Source: Alphaproteobacteria bacterium HGW-Alphaproteobacteria-7
GTDB taxonomy: Bacteria; Pseudomonadota; Alphaproteobacteria; Sphingomonadales; Sphingomonadaceae
Reading direction: 5' to 3'
Assembly: GCA_002842735.1 (NCBI GenBank)
Contig: PHEB01000030.1
Coordinates: 1 to 48,361 of the forward strand
DNA: 48,361 nucleotides
Shown here: positions 24,875-34,135 of the stretch, piece after piece
Layout: each line of letters begins with the position of its first letter
How positions within the stretch are numbered: position 1 is the first letter of the stretch
The notes under the pieces: model-generated
What the model was told of the DNA's origin: nothing
Database searches by the model: none
The model's input: the letters and a program-made list of their open reading frames with translations, nothing else
Program-made: the position numbers and the translations under genes

Positions 24875-25972
24875 GTGGCGATACGCAGCAGGGAGCAAGG
24901 ATCCGATATCGCGCCCGATGCCCGCGCGCAGCTTTCCGGGTTGATTTTTGCGTTGCTGCTAATCGATGATCAGGGCCACATTGTCGAGGCCAATCATGCC
25001 GCCGAAGCCTTGCTCGGCACCAGTGCCAACCGCCTGATTGGCACTCGTCTGATTGACCGGATCGGCCCGATTGATCCCCGCGTCGAAGCACGGCTTGGGT
25101 CGCGTGATGATGCCTTGGTGGCGCGTGATCTGGTGATCCAGGCGGGCCAAGGCGAAACCAGGATCAACCTTACCGCATCGCCGCTTGGCGGGTTTCCCGG
25201 TTGGCGGGTGGTGACCCTGTCGCAGATTGGGCATGATGACGCAGCCCATTCATCCGATGCCGAGGCAATTCTGGGCGCGCCTGCTGTGTTGGCGCATGAA
25301 ATCAAGAACCCGCTCGCCGCGATCCGGGGGGCAGGGCAATTGGTTGAACGCAAGCTGCCCGATGCCGACAAGAAACTTGCGCGGATGATCACCGGAGAGG
25401 TCGACCGGATCGCCCGGCTGATCGACCGGATGCAGCAGCTTGGCAGCACCCGCACCGGCCCGGTCGATGCCTGCAACCCGCACGAGGCGATCCGCGCAGC
25501 GGTGGCGACTGTGCGCGCGGCCAGCGGAAATCATGCCGCGTTTGAGCTCCATGAGGCGTTTGACCCCTCGCTGCCGCCAGTGCTGGTCAACCGTGATGCG
25601 CTTGAACAGGTGCTGATCAACCTCATTTCCAATGCCCGCGATGCCGCAATGGGCATCGAAGAAGTGGCTGTTGTCACGGTTCAGACTCGGTTTGTCAGCG
25701 GGTTTGCGTTCAGTGCGGTTCGGCATGGCCGCGCCGTGACTTTACCGATTGAAATCACCATCAGCGATAATGGCCCCGGCATTGATCCCGCTTTGCGCGA
25801 CCATGTGTTTGAACCTTTCGTTTCGTCTAAACCGTCGGGGCAGGGGCTTGGCCTTGCGCTGGTGCGCAAGCTGATGCGCGACATGGGCGGCAATGTCAGT
25901 CATGAACGCGATGCCCGCGCAGGCCTCACCCATTTCCGGCTGCATTTGCCGCAGGCGCAGGAAACAGCATAG
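24875..25972 (+). CDS. ntrB: nitrogen regulation sensor kinase NtrB (GlnL, 365 aa)
   Basis: NtrB is a cytosolic histidine kinase that phosphorylates NtrC under nitrogen limitation, controlled by PII. It has an N-terminal PAS-like domain (about 20-115, AANHAAEALLGTS type). The phosphoacceptor is H141 in LAHEIKNPLAAIRGAGQL, followed by the N-box (LINLISNARDA) and G-boxes (ISDNGPGIDPAL, FEPFVSSKPSGQGLGLALVRKL). There are no membrane segments. The start is a GTG close behind dusB. The ntrC start lies three bases after the stop. Confidence 0.95.
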   Translation: MAIRSREQGSDIAPDARAQLSGLIFALLLIDDQGHIVEANHAAEALLGTSANRLIGTRLIDRIGPIDPRVEARLGSRDDALVARDLVIQAGQGETRINLTASPLGGFPGWRVVTLSQIGHDDAAHSSDAEAILGAPAVLAHEIKNPLAAIRGAGQLVERKLPDADKKLARMITGEVDRIARLIDRMQQLGSTRTGPVDACNPHEAIRAAVATVRAASGNHAAFELHEAFDPSLPPVLVNRDALEQVLINLISNARDAAMGIEEVAVVTVQTRFVSGFAFSAVRHGRAVTLPIEITISDNGPGIDPALRDHVFEPFVSSKPSGQGLGLALVRKLMRDMGGNVSHERDARAGLTHFRLHLPQAQETA

Positions 25973-25975
25973 ACC

Positions 25976-27481
25976 ATGGCCCATCTCCCGTCCGATATGA
26001 TCCTGCTGGTGGAGGATGACGCCGCCATCGCGACAGTCATTACCGCCGCCCTGGAAGACGAAGGCTTTGCCATCGCGCAATGCAGCAGCATCGCCGCGCG
26101 TGACCGCCTGCTGGACGGGCACACATTCGCCGTCATGTTAACCGATGTCATCCTTGAAGACGGAGACGGGCTGGCAAGCCTTTCTGCCGTGCGCCGAACT
26201 GCGCCGGATATGCCGATCATCGTGCTGTCGGCGCAGAACACGCTCGATACGGCGGTGCGCGCGAGTGAAAGCGACGCGTTCGAATATTTCCCCAAGCCGT
26301 TTGATCTCGATGAACTGGTTCACGCGGTGCGGCAGGCGGCCGGTACGCGCGCGCCTGCTGGGGATATGAGTGAAGATACGCTGTCCGGCGGCGAAGGTGA
26401 TGGGATGCCGCTGGTCGGCCGCAGCACGGCGATGCAGGGTGTCTATCGCATGATCACCCGCGTGCTGCGCAATGATCTCACCGTGCTGATTACGGGCGAA
26501 AGCGGCACCGGCAAAGAGCTGGTGGCTGAGGCGATCCATCAGCTCGGCAACCGCCGCACCGGGCCGTTCGTGGCAGTCAACACTGCTGCGATCCCTGCCG
26601 ATCTGGTTGAAAGCGAGCTGTTCGGCCACGAAAAGGGCGCGTTCACCGGCGCCATAGCGCAGGCGATCGGCAAGTTTGAACAGGCCAATGGCGGCACGCT
26701 GTTCCTTGACGAAATTGGCGATATGCCGGCCGAAGCCCAAACCCGGCTGCTGCGAGCGCTGCAATCGGGGCGCATCCGGCGTGTTGGCGGGCGTCAGGAA
26801 ATTGCGGTCAACGTCCGCATTATCGCTGCCACCAACCGCGATTTGGCCCCGATGATTGCGGCAGGCACGTTCCGCGAGGATTTGTTCTATCGCCTCAACG
26901 TCGTGCCGATCGAATTGCCGCCGCTGCGCGAACGGCGCGAGGATATTGCCGCATTGGCGCAGCATTTCCTGACGCTGGCCGCCGAAGATGGCTTGCCGCG
27001 GCGTCAGATGACACCCGAAGCGATGGCGCAGCTCGAAGTGCGGAACTGGCGCGGCAATGTGCGCGAACTGCGCAATGTGGTGTACCGCCTCGCCCTGATG
27101 GCGCGCGAGGATCGGATTGATGCGAGCAGCGTCAGTGACATTATCGGTCAGGAAATTCCGGCTCCGAACCTAGCGGCAAACGGTGGGCAGGGCGGGTTTT
27201 CCGTCACTCTGGCGCAGTGGCTGGCTGACGAGTCTCCGCCGTCCGGCACGCTTTACCACCGCGCGTTGGCGGCGTTTGAAAAGCCGCTGATCGAATATGC
27301 GTTGGGCCGCACTGGCGGCAATCAGCTGCGCGCCGCCCAACTGCTCGGCATCAACCGCAACACCTTGCGCAAGCGGATTGGCGAGTTGGGGCTGGAGCCG
27401 GATCGCTTTTCGATCTTGCATATTTGCCACACCATTGTTGTAAGTAAGCAACGATGGATGATCCCTCACCGAGCACATTAG
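25976..27481 (+). CDS. ntrC: nitrogen response regulator NtrC, sigma-54 activator (501 aa)
   Basis: NtrC is the response regulator partner of NtrB. It has a receiver domain (1-125, phosphoacceptor D57 in MLTDVIL) and an AAA+ domain with Walker A GESGTGKE (174-181). The sigma-54 contact motif GAFTGA (221-226), Walker [11 protein letters not shown] and the R-finger region follow, then a C-terminal Fis-type HTH ([22 protein letters not shown]). The intact GAFTGA implies activation of sigma-54 promoters. The C-terminus carries about 20 extra residues ([17 protein letters not shown] and on) reading into the start of ntrY, giving a 28-base overlap. Confidence 0.96.
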   Translation: MAHLPSDMILLVEDDAAIATVITAALEDEGFAIAQCSSIAARDRLLDGHTFAVMLTDVILEDGDGLASLSAVRRTAPDMPIIVLSAQNTLDTAVRASESDAFEYFPKPFDLDELVHAVRQAAGTRAPAGDMSEDTLSGGEGDGMPLVGRSTAMQGVYRMITRVLRNDLTVLITGESGTGKELVAEAIHQLGNRRTGPFVAVNTAAIPADLVESELFGHEKGAFTGAIAQAIGKFEQANGGTLFLDEIGDMPAEAQTRLLRALQSGRIRRVGGRQEIAVNVRIIAATNRDLAPMIAAGTFREDLFYRLNVVPIELPPLRERREDIAALAQHFLTLAAEDGLPRRQMTPEAMAQLEVRNWRGNVRELRNVVYRLALMAREDRIDASSVSDIIGQEIPAPNLAANGGQGGFSVTLAQWLADESPPSGTLYHRALAAFEKPLIEYALGRTGGNQLRAAQLLGINRNTLRKRIGELGLEPDRFSILHICHTIVVSKQRWMIPHRAH

Positions 27482-29697
27482 GCCTTACGCACTGGCAGCT
27501 GCCCCGCTGGTGGCGTCGGTTTGTGATCGCTGCGCGCCGGGCCAACGTGTTTCTGTGGCTTGAACTTGTGTCTATCGCGGCCTTGGTAGGGTCAGTGATC
27601 GCGACCTATTTTGCGTTCAATCGCACCGCTGCGTCGGATGGTTTTCTGCCAACCATGCAGGTTTCGGTCTTGCTGATGGCTACACTTGTGCCCGCGATGG
27701 CACTGCTGGTGCTGATCGGCCGACGATTGGCGCTGCGCCGCGCTGCGGGGAGCACTGCGCGCTTGCACGTCCGGCTCGTATTCTTCTTCTCGATGGTGGC
27801 CGCGTTACCCACTTTGCTGGTGGCGGGATTTGCCGCGTTCCTGTTCCAGACCGGGGTCGATTTCTGGTTCTCCGACGATTCGCGCGGGTTGATGGAAAAT
27901 GCCAACGCGCTCGCGCAGAATTACTACGATGCCAACCAGCGCGACGTTGAACAGAACACCATCACGATGGCGACCGACATGCGCGACATCCTTGTGCGGG
28001 TGCCGATTACCGATCCGGATTTTCCGGATTTTTACGCCTATCAGGCGCAGGCACGCGAAATCTCCGAAAGCGCGGTTCTTCAGCGGATGCCAGATGGCAG
28101 CTTGCGCACGGCTGCAATCCTCAATCTGACCGAGGACAACAGCCCGCTCGAATTCAGCCGCGCCGCCTTGCCCCGGCTTGACCAAGGCGAGTTTGCCGTT
28201 GTCGCTGGCAGCCCTGAGCGGATCGAGGCCTTGGTGGCGATTGACCCTGATAGCGGGGTTTTCCTCTACAATGCCCGCACCACCGAAGAAAAGATGTTCA
28301 ATTCCTGGGCGCGCGCGCAGTCGATTGTGACTGCCTATGGTCGGCTGACAAGCAGCGCACGAACCTTGCAACTGCGCTTCAACATTGCGCTGGTGACGGT
28401 CAGTCTGCTGCTCGTGGGGGTGGCGATCTGGTTCGCGCTGCGCTTTGCCGACCGGCAAGTGGAACCGCTCACCGATCTTGTGGCTGCCGCCCGCAAGGTT
28501 GGGCAAGGTAATTTTGCGCTGCGCCTGGAAGGACGCACGGGAGCGGATGAGATTGGCCTATTGAACCGCGCATTCAATCGCATGACCGCGCAGCTTGATA
28601 AGCAGACGCAGGCGCTGGTCAGCGCCAACCGCCAGATCGATGATCGCCGCGCCTTTACCGAAGCGGTGCTGGAATCGGTCACCGCTGGCGTGATATCGGT
28701 TGATGACAAGATGCGCGTGACGCTGATGAACTCATCGGCGCAGACACTACTGGCCCCGCAAGGGAGCATTCCGGGCGGCAATGGCATCAGCATGATCGGG
28801 CAATCGCTCGATGCGCTGGTGCCCGAATTGAGCCGCATGATTGCGGATGGAAAAGAACGGGCGATCATCACCCATGCCAAGGGAACCGAATTGTTGACGC
28901 TTGCGGTTACGGTCGCGCCGGGCACTAGCGGACATGTTATCACGTTCGAGGATATTACCCGGCAGCTGCTCGATCAACGGCAGGCAGCGTGGTCGGATGT
29001 TGCCCGCCGGATCGCGCATGAGATCAAAAACCCGCTAACACCCATTCAGCTCGCAACCGAACGGCTCAAGCGGCGGTATCGCACGCAGGTAGGTGATGAA
29101 GACCGAGACTTGTTCGATGAACTCACCAACACGATTGTCCGGCAGGTCGGCGATTTGCGCAAGATGGTGGATGAATTTTCATCCTTCGCCCGCCTGCCCA
29201 AACCTGTGTTCCGCGATGAAGATGCGCTTGATCTGGTGCGCCAGGCGGTGTTTCTGCAGGAAGTTGCGCATTCGGGCATTGCCTTCAGCGTCACATCTAC
29301 AGAACTTGCCGATCGTGAATTGCGGTGTGATCGGCACCAGTTCGGTCAGGCGATGACCAATGTGCTCAAAAATGCGGTCGAGGCGGTCGAGGCGCGCGCG
29401 GCTGAAGCGCTTGGCCTCTATGCTGGCGAAATCGCGGTAACGATGCGCGATGCCGGTGATGCGATCGCCATCACTATCGAAGACAATGGCATAGGCCTGC
29501 CTAACGACCGCGAACGCATCACCGAACCCTATATGACCACTCGCGAAAAAGGCACCGGGTTGGGACTCGCCATCGTCAACAAGATCGTTGACGAACATGA
29601 AGGCGACATGAGCTTTGCCAGCACGCCTGCGGGCGGCACCCGTGTCACCTTGCGCTTTGCCCGCAATCCGCAACCTCTCGATGGCGGGGCAGTATGA
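27454..29697 (+). CDS. ntrY: membrane sensor histidine kinase NtrY (747 aa)
   Basis: NtrY is the membrane-bound kinase of the second Ntr pair. Transmembrane segments lie near residues 33-53, 65-88, 105-126 and 305-326. A periplasmic domain of about 175 residues sits between the last two. A HAMP domain follows (about 325-380), then a PAS domain (about 400-500), the phosphoacceptor H522 in RRIAHEIKNPLTPIQLA, the N-box (NVLKNAVEAVEA) and G-boxes (ITIEDNGIGLPND, EKGTGLGLAIVNKI). The ATG lies inside the 3' end of ntrC, so translation is probably coupled. In alphaproteobacteria NtrYX links redox or nitrogen state to envelope and respiratory genes. Confidence 0.95.
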   Translation: MDDPSPSTLGLTHWQLPRWWRRFVIAARRANVFLWLELVSIAALVGSVIATYFAFNRTAASDGFLPTMQVSVLLMATLVPAMALLVLIGRRLALRRAAGSTARLHVRLVFFFSMVAALPTLLVAGFAAFLFQTGVDFWFSDDSRGLMENANALAQNYYDANQRDVEQNTITMATDMRDILVRVPITDPDFPDFYAYQAQAREISESAVLQRMPDGSLRTAAILNLTEDNSPLEFSRAALPRLDQGEFAVVAGSPERIEALVAIDPDSGVFLYNARTTEEKMFNSWARAQSIVTAYGRLTSSARTLQLRFNIALVTVSLLLVGVAIWFALRFADRQVEPLTDLVAAARKVGQGNFALRLEGRTGADEIGLLNRAFNRMTAQLDKQTQALVSANRQIDDRRAFTEAVLESVTAGVISVDDKMRVTLMNSSAQTLLAPQGSIPGGNGISMIGQSLDALVPELSRMIADGKERAIITHAKGTELLTLAVTVAPGTSGHVITFEDITRQLLDQRQAAWSDVARRIAHEIKNPLTPIQLATERLKRRYRTQVGDEDRDLFDELTNTIVRQVGDLRKMVDEFSSFARLPKPVFRDEDALDLVRQAVFLQEVAHSGIAFSVTSTELADRELRCDRHQFGQAMTNVLKNAVEAVEARAAEALGLYAGEIAVTMRDAGDAIAITIEDNGIGLPNDRERITEPYMTTREKGTGLGLAIVNKIVDEHEGDMSFASTPAGGTRVTLRFARNPQPLDGGAV

Positions 29698-29743
29698 TGC
29701 TGACCCGACTGAAACCCGAATCTCAAGCCAAAGGACTGTGCCC

Positions 29744-31126
29744 ATGGCGCTAGAAATCCTGATCGTCGACGACGAACGTGATATCCGCGAATTGGTGGCT
29801 GGCGTGCTCGGAGACGAGGGTTATGCCTGCCGCACCGCTGCCGATAGCACCGCAGCGCTTGCTGCGATCGATGAGCGCCGCCCCAGCCTCGTGCTGTTGG
29901 ATGTGTGGTTGCACGGCAGCGCGATGGACGGGCTGGAACTGCTCGATGCGATCAAGGTGCGCGAACCGAACCTGCCGGTGATTATCTTTTCCGGCCACGG
30001 CAATATCGATACCGCGGTTGCGGCCGTCAGTCGCGGGGCGATGGACTTCATCGAGAAGCCGTTTGAGGCTGAACGTCTGCTGCTGCTGGTCGAACGCGCG
30101 ACCGAGACTGATCGGCTCCGGCGTGAAAACAGCCGTTTGCGCGAAGGCAGTTGGGGCAGCGCCGAATTCACCGGCAATTCGCCAGCCATCAACGCGGTGC
30201 GCGCGACTTTGAAGCGGGTGGCGAGCACCGGCAGCCGTGTGCTGATCTCCGGCCCTCCCGGCGCGGGGAAAGAAGTCGCCGCGCGCCTGCTTCACGCCTG
30301 GAGCACGCGTGCCGACGGGGCGTTCGTGCTGGTCAATTCGGCGCGCATTACCCCCGAACGGTTCGAGCAGGAATTGTTTGGCGAGGAATCGGGCGGAAAG
30401 CAGGTGCGCCCCGGATTGCTTGAGTTGGCCGATGGCGGCACGCTTTACCTTGATGAAATTGCCGACATGCCGCTCTCCACCCAGGCGCGGATATTGCGGG
30501 TTTTGACCGATCAGAGCTTTGTGCGGGTCGGCGGCACGCGTCAGATCGGGGTGGACGTGCGGGTGGTGTCTTCGACCACGCGCGATCTGGCTGTGGAAAT
30601 GGCCGAAAAGCGGTTCCGCGAAGATCTTTTCTACCGGCTCAACGTAGTGCCGGTGGCGCTGCCTTCGCTGGCGCAGCGGCGTGAAGACATCCCGGCTTTG
30701 GCCGAACATTTCTTCACCCGCTATTCGAACGATCAAGGGCTTGTCCCGCCCGATATCTCAACCGAGGCTATGGCGGCGCTTCAGGCCTATGATTGGCCCG
30801 GCAATGTTCGCCAACTGCGCAATGTGGTCGAACGAACGATCATCATGACTCCGCGTGACAAGCTTGGAGTGGTGGAACCCGACATGCTGCCGCCGGAGAT
30901 TGTCGGCGGCCAGATCGGATTGGCCGGCGAAAGCCTGACCGCGATCATGGGAGTTCCATTGCGCGAGGCGCGCGAAAGCTTTGAACGTGAATACCTCACC
31001 ATCCAGATCCGCCGGTTTTCGGGCAATATCTCCAGAACGGCGAGCTTTATCGGGATGGAACGTTCGGCCTTGCACCGCAAGCTGAAGCTGCTCGGCATGG
31101 TTGACCGGCGCGACGAGGACGATTGA
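29744..31126 (+). CDS. ntrX: response regulator NtrX, NtrC-family AAA+ lacking GAFTGA (460 aa)
   Basis: NtrX is the partner of NtrY. The receiver has phosphoacceptor D53 in LVLLDVWL. The AAA+ domain has Walker A GPPGAGKE and Walker [14 protein letters not shown], and the C-terminal HTH reads [23 protein letters not shown]. Where NtrC has GAFTGA, this protein reads [14 protein letters not shown], so it should not activate sigma-54 polymerase in the usual way. It may act as a sigma-70-type regulator or repressor. The start is the ATG before [10 protein letters not shown], 46 bases after ntrY. Confidence 0.95.
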   Translation: MALEILIVDDERDIRELVAGVLGDEGYACRTAADSTAALAAIDERRPSLVLLDVWLHGSAMDGLELLDAIKVREPNLPVIIFSGHGNIDTAVAAVSRGAMDFIEKPFEAERLLLLVERATETDRLRRENSRLREGSWGSAEFTGNSPAINAVRATLKRVASTGSRVLISGPPGAGKEVAARLLHAWSTRADGAFVLVNSARITPERFEQELFGEESGGKQVRPGLLELADGGTLYLDEIADMPLSTQARILRVLTDQSFVRVGGTRQIGVDVRVVSSTTRDLAVEMAEKRFREDLFYRLNVVPVALPSLAQRREDIPALAEHFFTRYSNDQGLVPPDISTEAMAALQAYDWPGNVRQLRNVVERTIIMTPRDKLGVVEPDMLPPEIVGGQIGLAGESLTAIMGVPLREARESFEREYLTIQIRRFSGNISRTASFIGMERSALHRKLKLLGMVDRRDEDD

Positions 31127-31284
31127 ACGACCGCGAGCCGGCGGAACCTCCTGCGAAATCAAGCCTTGTCGCTTTGCTGTGCAGTTGCCATTATGCAGTA
31201 TGGCAACAGGTCGCGCTTTTTTATGCGGCCGAACGCCCAAGATCGCGGAGCGCAAAGGCACCGCCAAAAACAGGAGCAAAGACC

Positions 31285-31860
31285 ATGACCAGCGGGCGAA
31301 CGCTCACCCCTCGAATAATATCGCGCCCTGCCGCGCCAAGCGAAGCGCGCAGCGATGAAGGCGGCGGATCGGCAGGCCGCCAAGGCAGTCTTCAGGACGC
31401 TTTTCTCAATCTGCTGCGCAAGAACAAGATTCCTGTCACCATGTTTCTGGTGAAAGGCGTGAAATTGCAGGGAATTGTCACCTGGTTCGACAATTTTTCG
31501 ATCCTGCTGCGCCGCGATGGACAATCGCAGTTGGTATACAAGCACTCCATTTCGACGATCATGCCCGGCCAATCGCTCGATCCCGCGCAGTTCGCGAGCC
31601 AATCTGGCGGTAAAAAGCAGAAAATGCTGCAAGATGTGTTCCTCAGCCGGGTGGCTGAAGCGCATGTCGAGGTTACGATGTTCCTGGTCAACGGCGTGAT
31701 GTTGCAGGGCCGGATTGCTGCCTATGACCTGTTCTGCATGCTGCTCGAACGCGATGGCGCGGTGCAACTGGCCTACAAACACGCGGTTTCCACTATACAG
31801 CCCGTGGGCCCAGTTGATCTCATCGTTGATGATGACGATGATAACGGGGCAGGCGGCTGA
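31285..31860 (+). CDS. hfq: RNA chaperone Hfq with two tandem Sm domains (191 aa)
   Basis: Ordinary Hfq is about 70-100 aa and forms a six-Sm ring that pairs small RNAs with mRNAs. This chain has two Sm domains. Domain 1 (34-96) has [10 protein letters not shown], the basic rim [20 protein letters not shown] and VYKHSISTI. Domain 2 (about 113-173) has [26 protein letters not shown] and AYKHAVSTI, but its rim reads VAEAH, without the arginines. Both keep the proximal-face YKH motif. The C-terminus is acidic (VDDDDDNG). The start is the ATG with AGGAG upstream (31272-31276); the frame is open back to 31123. Three chains could form a six-Sm ring. Two-domain Hfq has been noted before in Novosphingobium. 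Confidence 0.95.
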   Translation: MTSGRTLTPRIISRPAAPSEARSDEGGGSAGRQGSLQDAFLNLLRKNKIPVTMFLVKGVKLQGIVTWFDNFSILLRRDGQSQLVYKHSISTIMPGQSLDPAQFASQSGGKKQKMLQDVFLSRVAEAHVEVTMFLVNGVMLQGRIAAYDLFCMLLERDGAVQLAYKHAVSTIQPVGPVDLIVDDDDDNGAGG

Positions 31861-31886
31861 GCTTCGATAGCGATCTTCAGGAAGAG

Positions 31887-33182
31887 GTGACCCGCGGCGC
31901 GCGGGCGCTGGTGCTGTGCCCGGATATTCGCGCGTTGCGCTATGATCTGGACGCAGCCGAACGCTTGGCCGAGGCGGAAGGGCTGGCGCTCGCGATAGGC
32001 GTGGTGATTGCTCATGCGGCGATCCTGCCCGTGCGGAAAATGCAACCCAACACCTTGTTCGGTTCCGGGCAGGTGCAGAATATCGCGGTTTGGTGCGAAC
32101 AATACGAAGCCGACCTGGTGATCGTGGACGGCGCTCTCACCCCGATTCAGCAGCGTAACCTTGAAGACAAGTTGAAGCGCAAAGTGATCGACCGCACCGG
32201 CCTGATCCTCGAAATTTTCGGGGAGCGTGCCGCCACGGCGGAAGGCCGCTTGCAGGTTGAGCTTGCCCATCTCGATTACCAGCAGAGCCGCTTGGTGCGC
32301 AGCTGGACTCACCTTGAACGCCAGCGCGGCGGCTTTGGCTTTCTTGGCGGGCCGGGTGAGACGCAGATTGAGGCTGACCGCCGGATGATTCGCCAGCGGA
32401 TGAGCCGGTTGCGCCGTGAACTTGAACAAGTGCGCAAAACGCGCACCCTCCACCGGGATCGCCGCGGCCGGGCGCCGTGGCCGGTGATTGCGCTGGTAGG
32501 CTATACCAATGCGGGCAAATCGACGCTGTTCAACCGGTTGACGGGCGCGGAAGTGATGATCGAAGACCTGCTCTTCGCCACGCTCGACCCGACCATGCGG
32601 GCGATCAGCCTTCCGGGTGTCGAAAAGGCAATCCTGTCCGACACCGTGGGCTTTATTTCCGACCTGCCAACGCAGCTGGTGGCGGCTTTTCGCGCCACGT
32701 TGGAGGAGGTGACAGCCGCGGACTTGATCTGCCACGTGCGCGATATGGCCAATCCCAGCCATGCGGCGCAGAAGAAGCAGGTCATCAACGTGCTCGGCGA
32801 TCTTGGGGTGATCGATAAGGACACTGGCACAAGCGCCATTCCGATTCTTGAAGTATGGAACAAGTGTGACTTGTTAGATGCTGAACAGATTGAAGAATTG
32901 CGGAACTCGGTTGAGAGGCAGGGGGCGGTGATCCTGTCGGCTGTGACGGGGGAGGGGGTGGAGGCGCTTGAGGCTGAATTGGCCCGGTTGCTGACAGGCG
33001 GCGCGCGGGAAGTCGCGTTCATACTTCCGTTGAACGATGGCCGCCGGATCGCATGGCTCCACGCGCATGGCGATGTTCTGGCTGAAGAGGATGCGGGGGA
33101 AGGGGAGGATGGCCCGATGCGGCGCTTCACTGTCCGGCTCAACCCCAAGGAATTGGGGCAATTCGCTAGCCTGTCTGAGTAA
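31887..33182 (+). CDS. hflX: ribosome-associated GTPase HflX (431 aa)
   Basis: HflX is a TRAFAC GTPase that splits stalled or heat-stressed ribosomes. It has an N-terminal HflX domain (about 10-110, GSGQVQNIAVWCEQYEADLV), a coiled-coil linker (RRMIRQRMSRLRRELEQVR) and the G domain. Motifs are G1 GYTNAGKS (205-212), the G3 segment DTVGFISDLP and G4 NKCD. The FATLDP segment typical of the Obg/HflX class is present. The only plausible starts are GTG at 31887 or CTG at 31857, because stops lie just upstream. It follows hfq by 26 bases, the common proteobacterial order, and converges on mazG with a 10-base gap. Confidence 0.95.
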   Translation: MTRGARALVLCPDIRALRYDLDAAERLAEAEGLALAIGVVIAHAAILPVRKMQPNTLFGSGQVQNIAVWCEQYEADLVIVDGALTPIQQRNLEDKLKRKVIDRTGLILEIFGERAATAEGRLQVELAHLDYQQSRLVRSWTHLERQRGGFGFLGGPGETQIEADRRMIRQRMSRLRRELEQVRKTRTLHRDRRGRAPWPVIALVGYTNAGKSTLFNRLTGAEVMIEDLLFATLDPTMRAISLPGVEKAILSDTVGFISDLPTQLVAAFRATLEEVTAADLICHVRDMANPSHAAQKKQVINVLGDLGVIDKDTGTSAIPILEVWNKCDLLDAEQIEELRNSVERQGAVILSAVTGEGVEALEAELARLLTGGAREVAFILPLNDGRRIAWLHAHGDVLAEEDAGEGEDGPMRRFTVRLNPKELGQFASLSE

Positions 33183-33192
33183 GTAATTCTGA

Positions 33193-33960
33193 TTATTCGG
33201 TCTTTTTAACCTGCTGCCACAACGCCTCTTGCCCGGCGAGTGACAATTTGGGGAAGTTCGGGCCGGCAATTGCCTCCATCGCCCGGAACCGACGTTCGAA
33301 TTTGGCATTGGCAGCGCGCAATGCATCTTCGGCGCTGATCCCGTGGGCGCGAATGAAATTGACCACCGCAAACAGCAGGTCGCCGGCTTCTTCAAGCTTG
33401 TCCTGCTCTGAAGAGGCGGTGTTTAGTTCTTCGATTTCTTCGTGAATTTTGGCTTCGGAACCGGACGGATCGGGCCAGTCAAACCCGGTTCGCGCGGCCC
33501 GCTTCTGAAGTTTTTGTGCGCGCATTAGCGCGGGCAGCGCCAGTGCCACGCCGTCCAGTGCGCTCGTGACCCCTTTGGCGTTGCGTTCTTCGGCCTTGAG
33601 ATCTTCCCAGCGTGTTTCGTCCATAGTCCCGCTGGCGTCGCCGAAAATGTGTGGGTGGCGGGCTTCCATTTTTGCGCTGATCGCGGCGGCAACATCGTCA
33701 AAGGCGAAATGTCCGGCTTCCTCGGCCATGCGAGCGTGAAATACGACCTGAAGGAGCAAGTCGCCGAGTTCATCTTTGAGATCGCCTATGTCACCACGCG
33801 TGATTGCATCAGCGACTTCGTATGCTTCTTCGATCGTATAAGGAGCGATGCTCGCGAAATCTTGCGCCAGATCCCATGCGCAGCCTGACTGCGGATCACG
33901 CAGGCGCGCCATGATTGCCAGTAAGTGGGAAATGGGAGACTGATTGGGGGTGTCGCTCAT
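33193..33960 (-). CDS. mazG: nucleoside triphosphate pyrophosphohydrolase MazG (255 aa)
   Basis: MazG hydrolyses (d)NTPs to NMP and PPi, cleaning up aberrant nucleotides and affecting ppGpp levels. Two tandem MazG domains are present. The first has the metal-binding EEAYEVADA and DELGDLLLQVVFHARMAEE. The second has HEEIEELNTASSE and LEEAGDLLFAVVNFIRAHG. Length is normal. The ribosome binding site AAGGATCAGG lies directly before the ATG, but the terminal repeat of the neighbouring IS begins only 16 bases upstream. Any native promoter has therefore been displaced and expression may now depend on the IS. Confidence 0.95.
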   Translation of the reverse strand: MSDTPNQSPISHLLAIMARLRDPQSGCAWDLAQDFASIAPYTIEEAYEVADAITRGDIGDLKDELGDLLLQVVFHARMAEEAGHFAFDDVAAAISAKMEARHPHIFGDASGTMDETRWEDLKAEERNAKGVTSALDGVALALPALMRAQKLQKRAARTGFDWPDPSGSEAKIHEEIEELNTASSEQDKLEEAGDLLFAVVNFIRAHGISAEDALRAANAKFERRFRAMEAIAGPNFPKLSLAGQEALWQQVKKTE

Positions 33961-34028
33961 CCTGATCCTTGTCTCTGCAATTTAGACAAGACACTATTTC
34001 CGCTAGATAGAGATGTCACTGCCTGATG

Positions 34029-34130
34029 CAGCGGGGGCTGCGCGGAACCCCTCCATTTCGTGCAGCGTAGCCCCCGCTGGTGCGCTGTTCTGGCGATGGA
34101 AGACCCCGGACCCGCTGCGAAGGCAGCGGG
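34029..34130. terminator. two inverted repeats downstream of the IS transposase
   Basis: CAGCGGGGGCT (34029-34039) pairs with AGCCCCCGCTG (34069-34079). CCCGCTGC (34111-34118) pairs with GCAGCGGG (34123-34130) around GAAG. Both lie inside the IS, after the minus-strand transposase stop. The second is a likely transcript end for the transposase and may shield mazG from IS transcription. Confidence 0.6.
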
Positions 34131-34135
34131 CCCCC

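Noticed and set aside
23819..24898. 359-codon minus-strand open frame opposite dusB
   Set aside because: It is a shadow of the strongly conserved dusB gene, with low-complexity His/Arg composition and no ribosome binding site or domain.
31123..31284. N-terminal extension of Hfq from the TTG overlapping the ntrX stop
   Set aside because: A better ATG with AGGAG lies at 31285 and the extension has no Hfq-like or other recognisable sequence.
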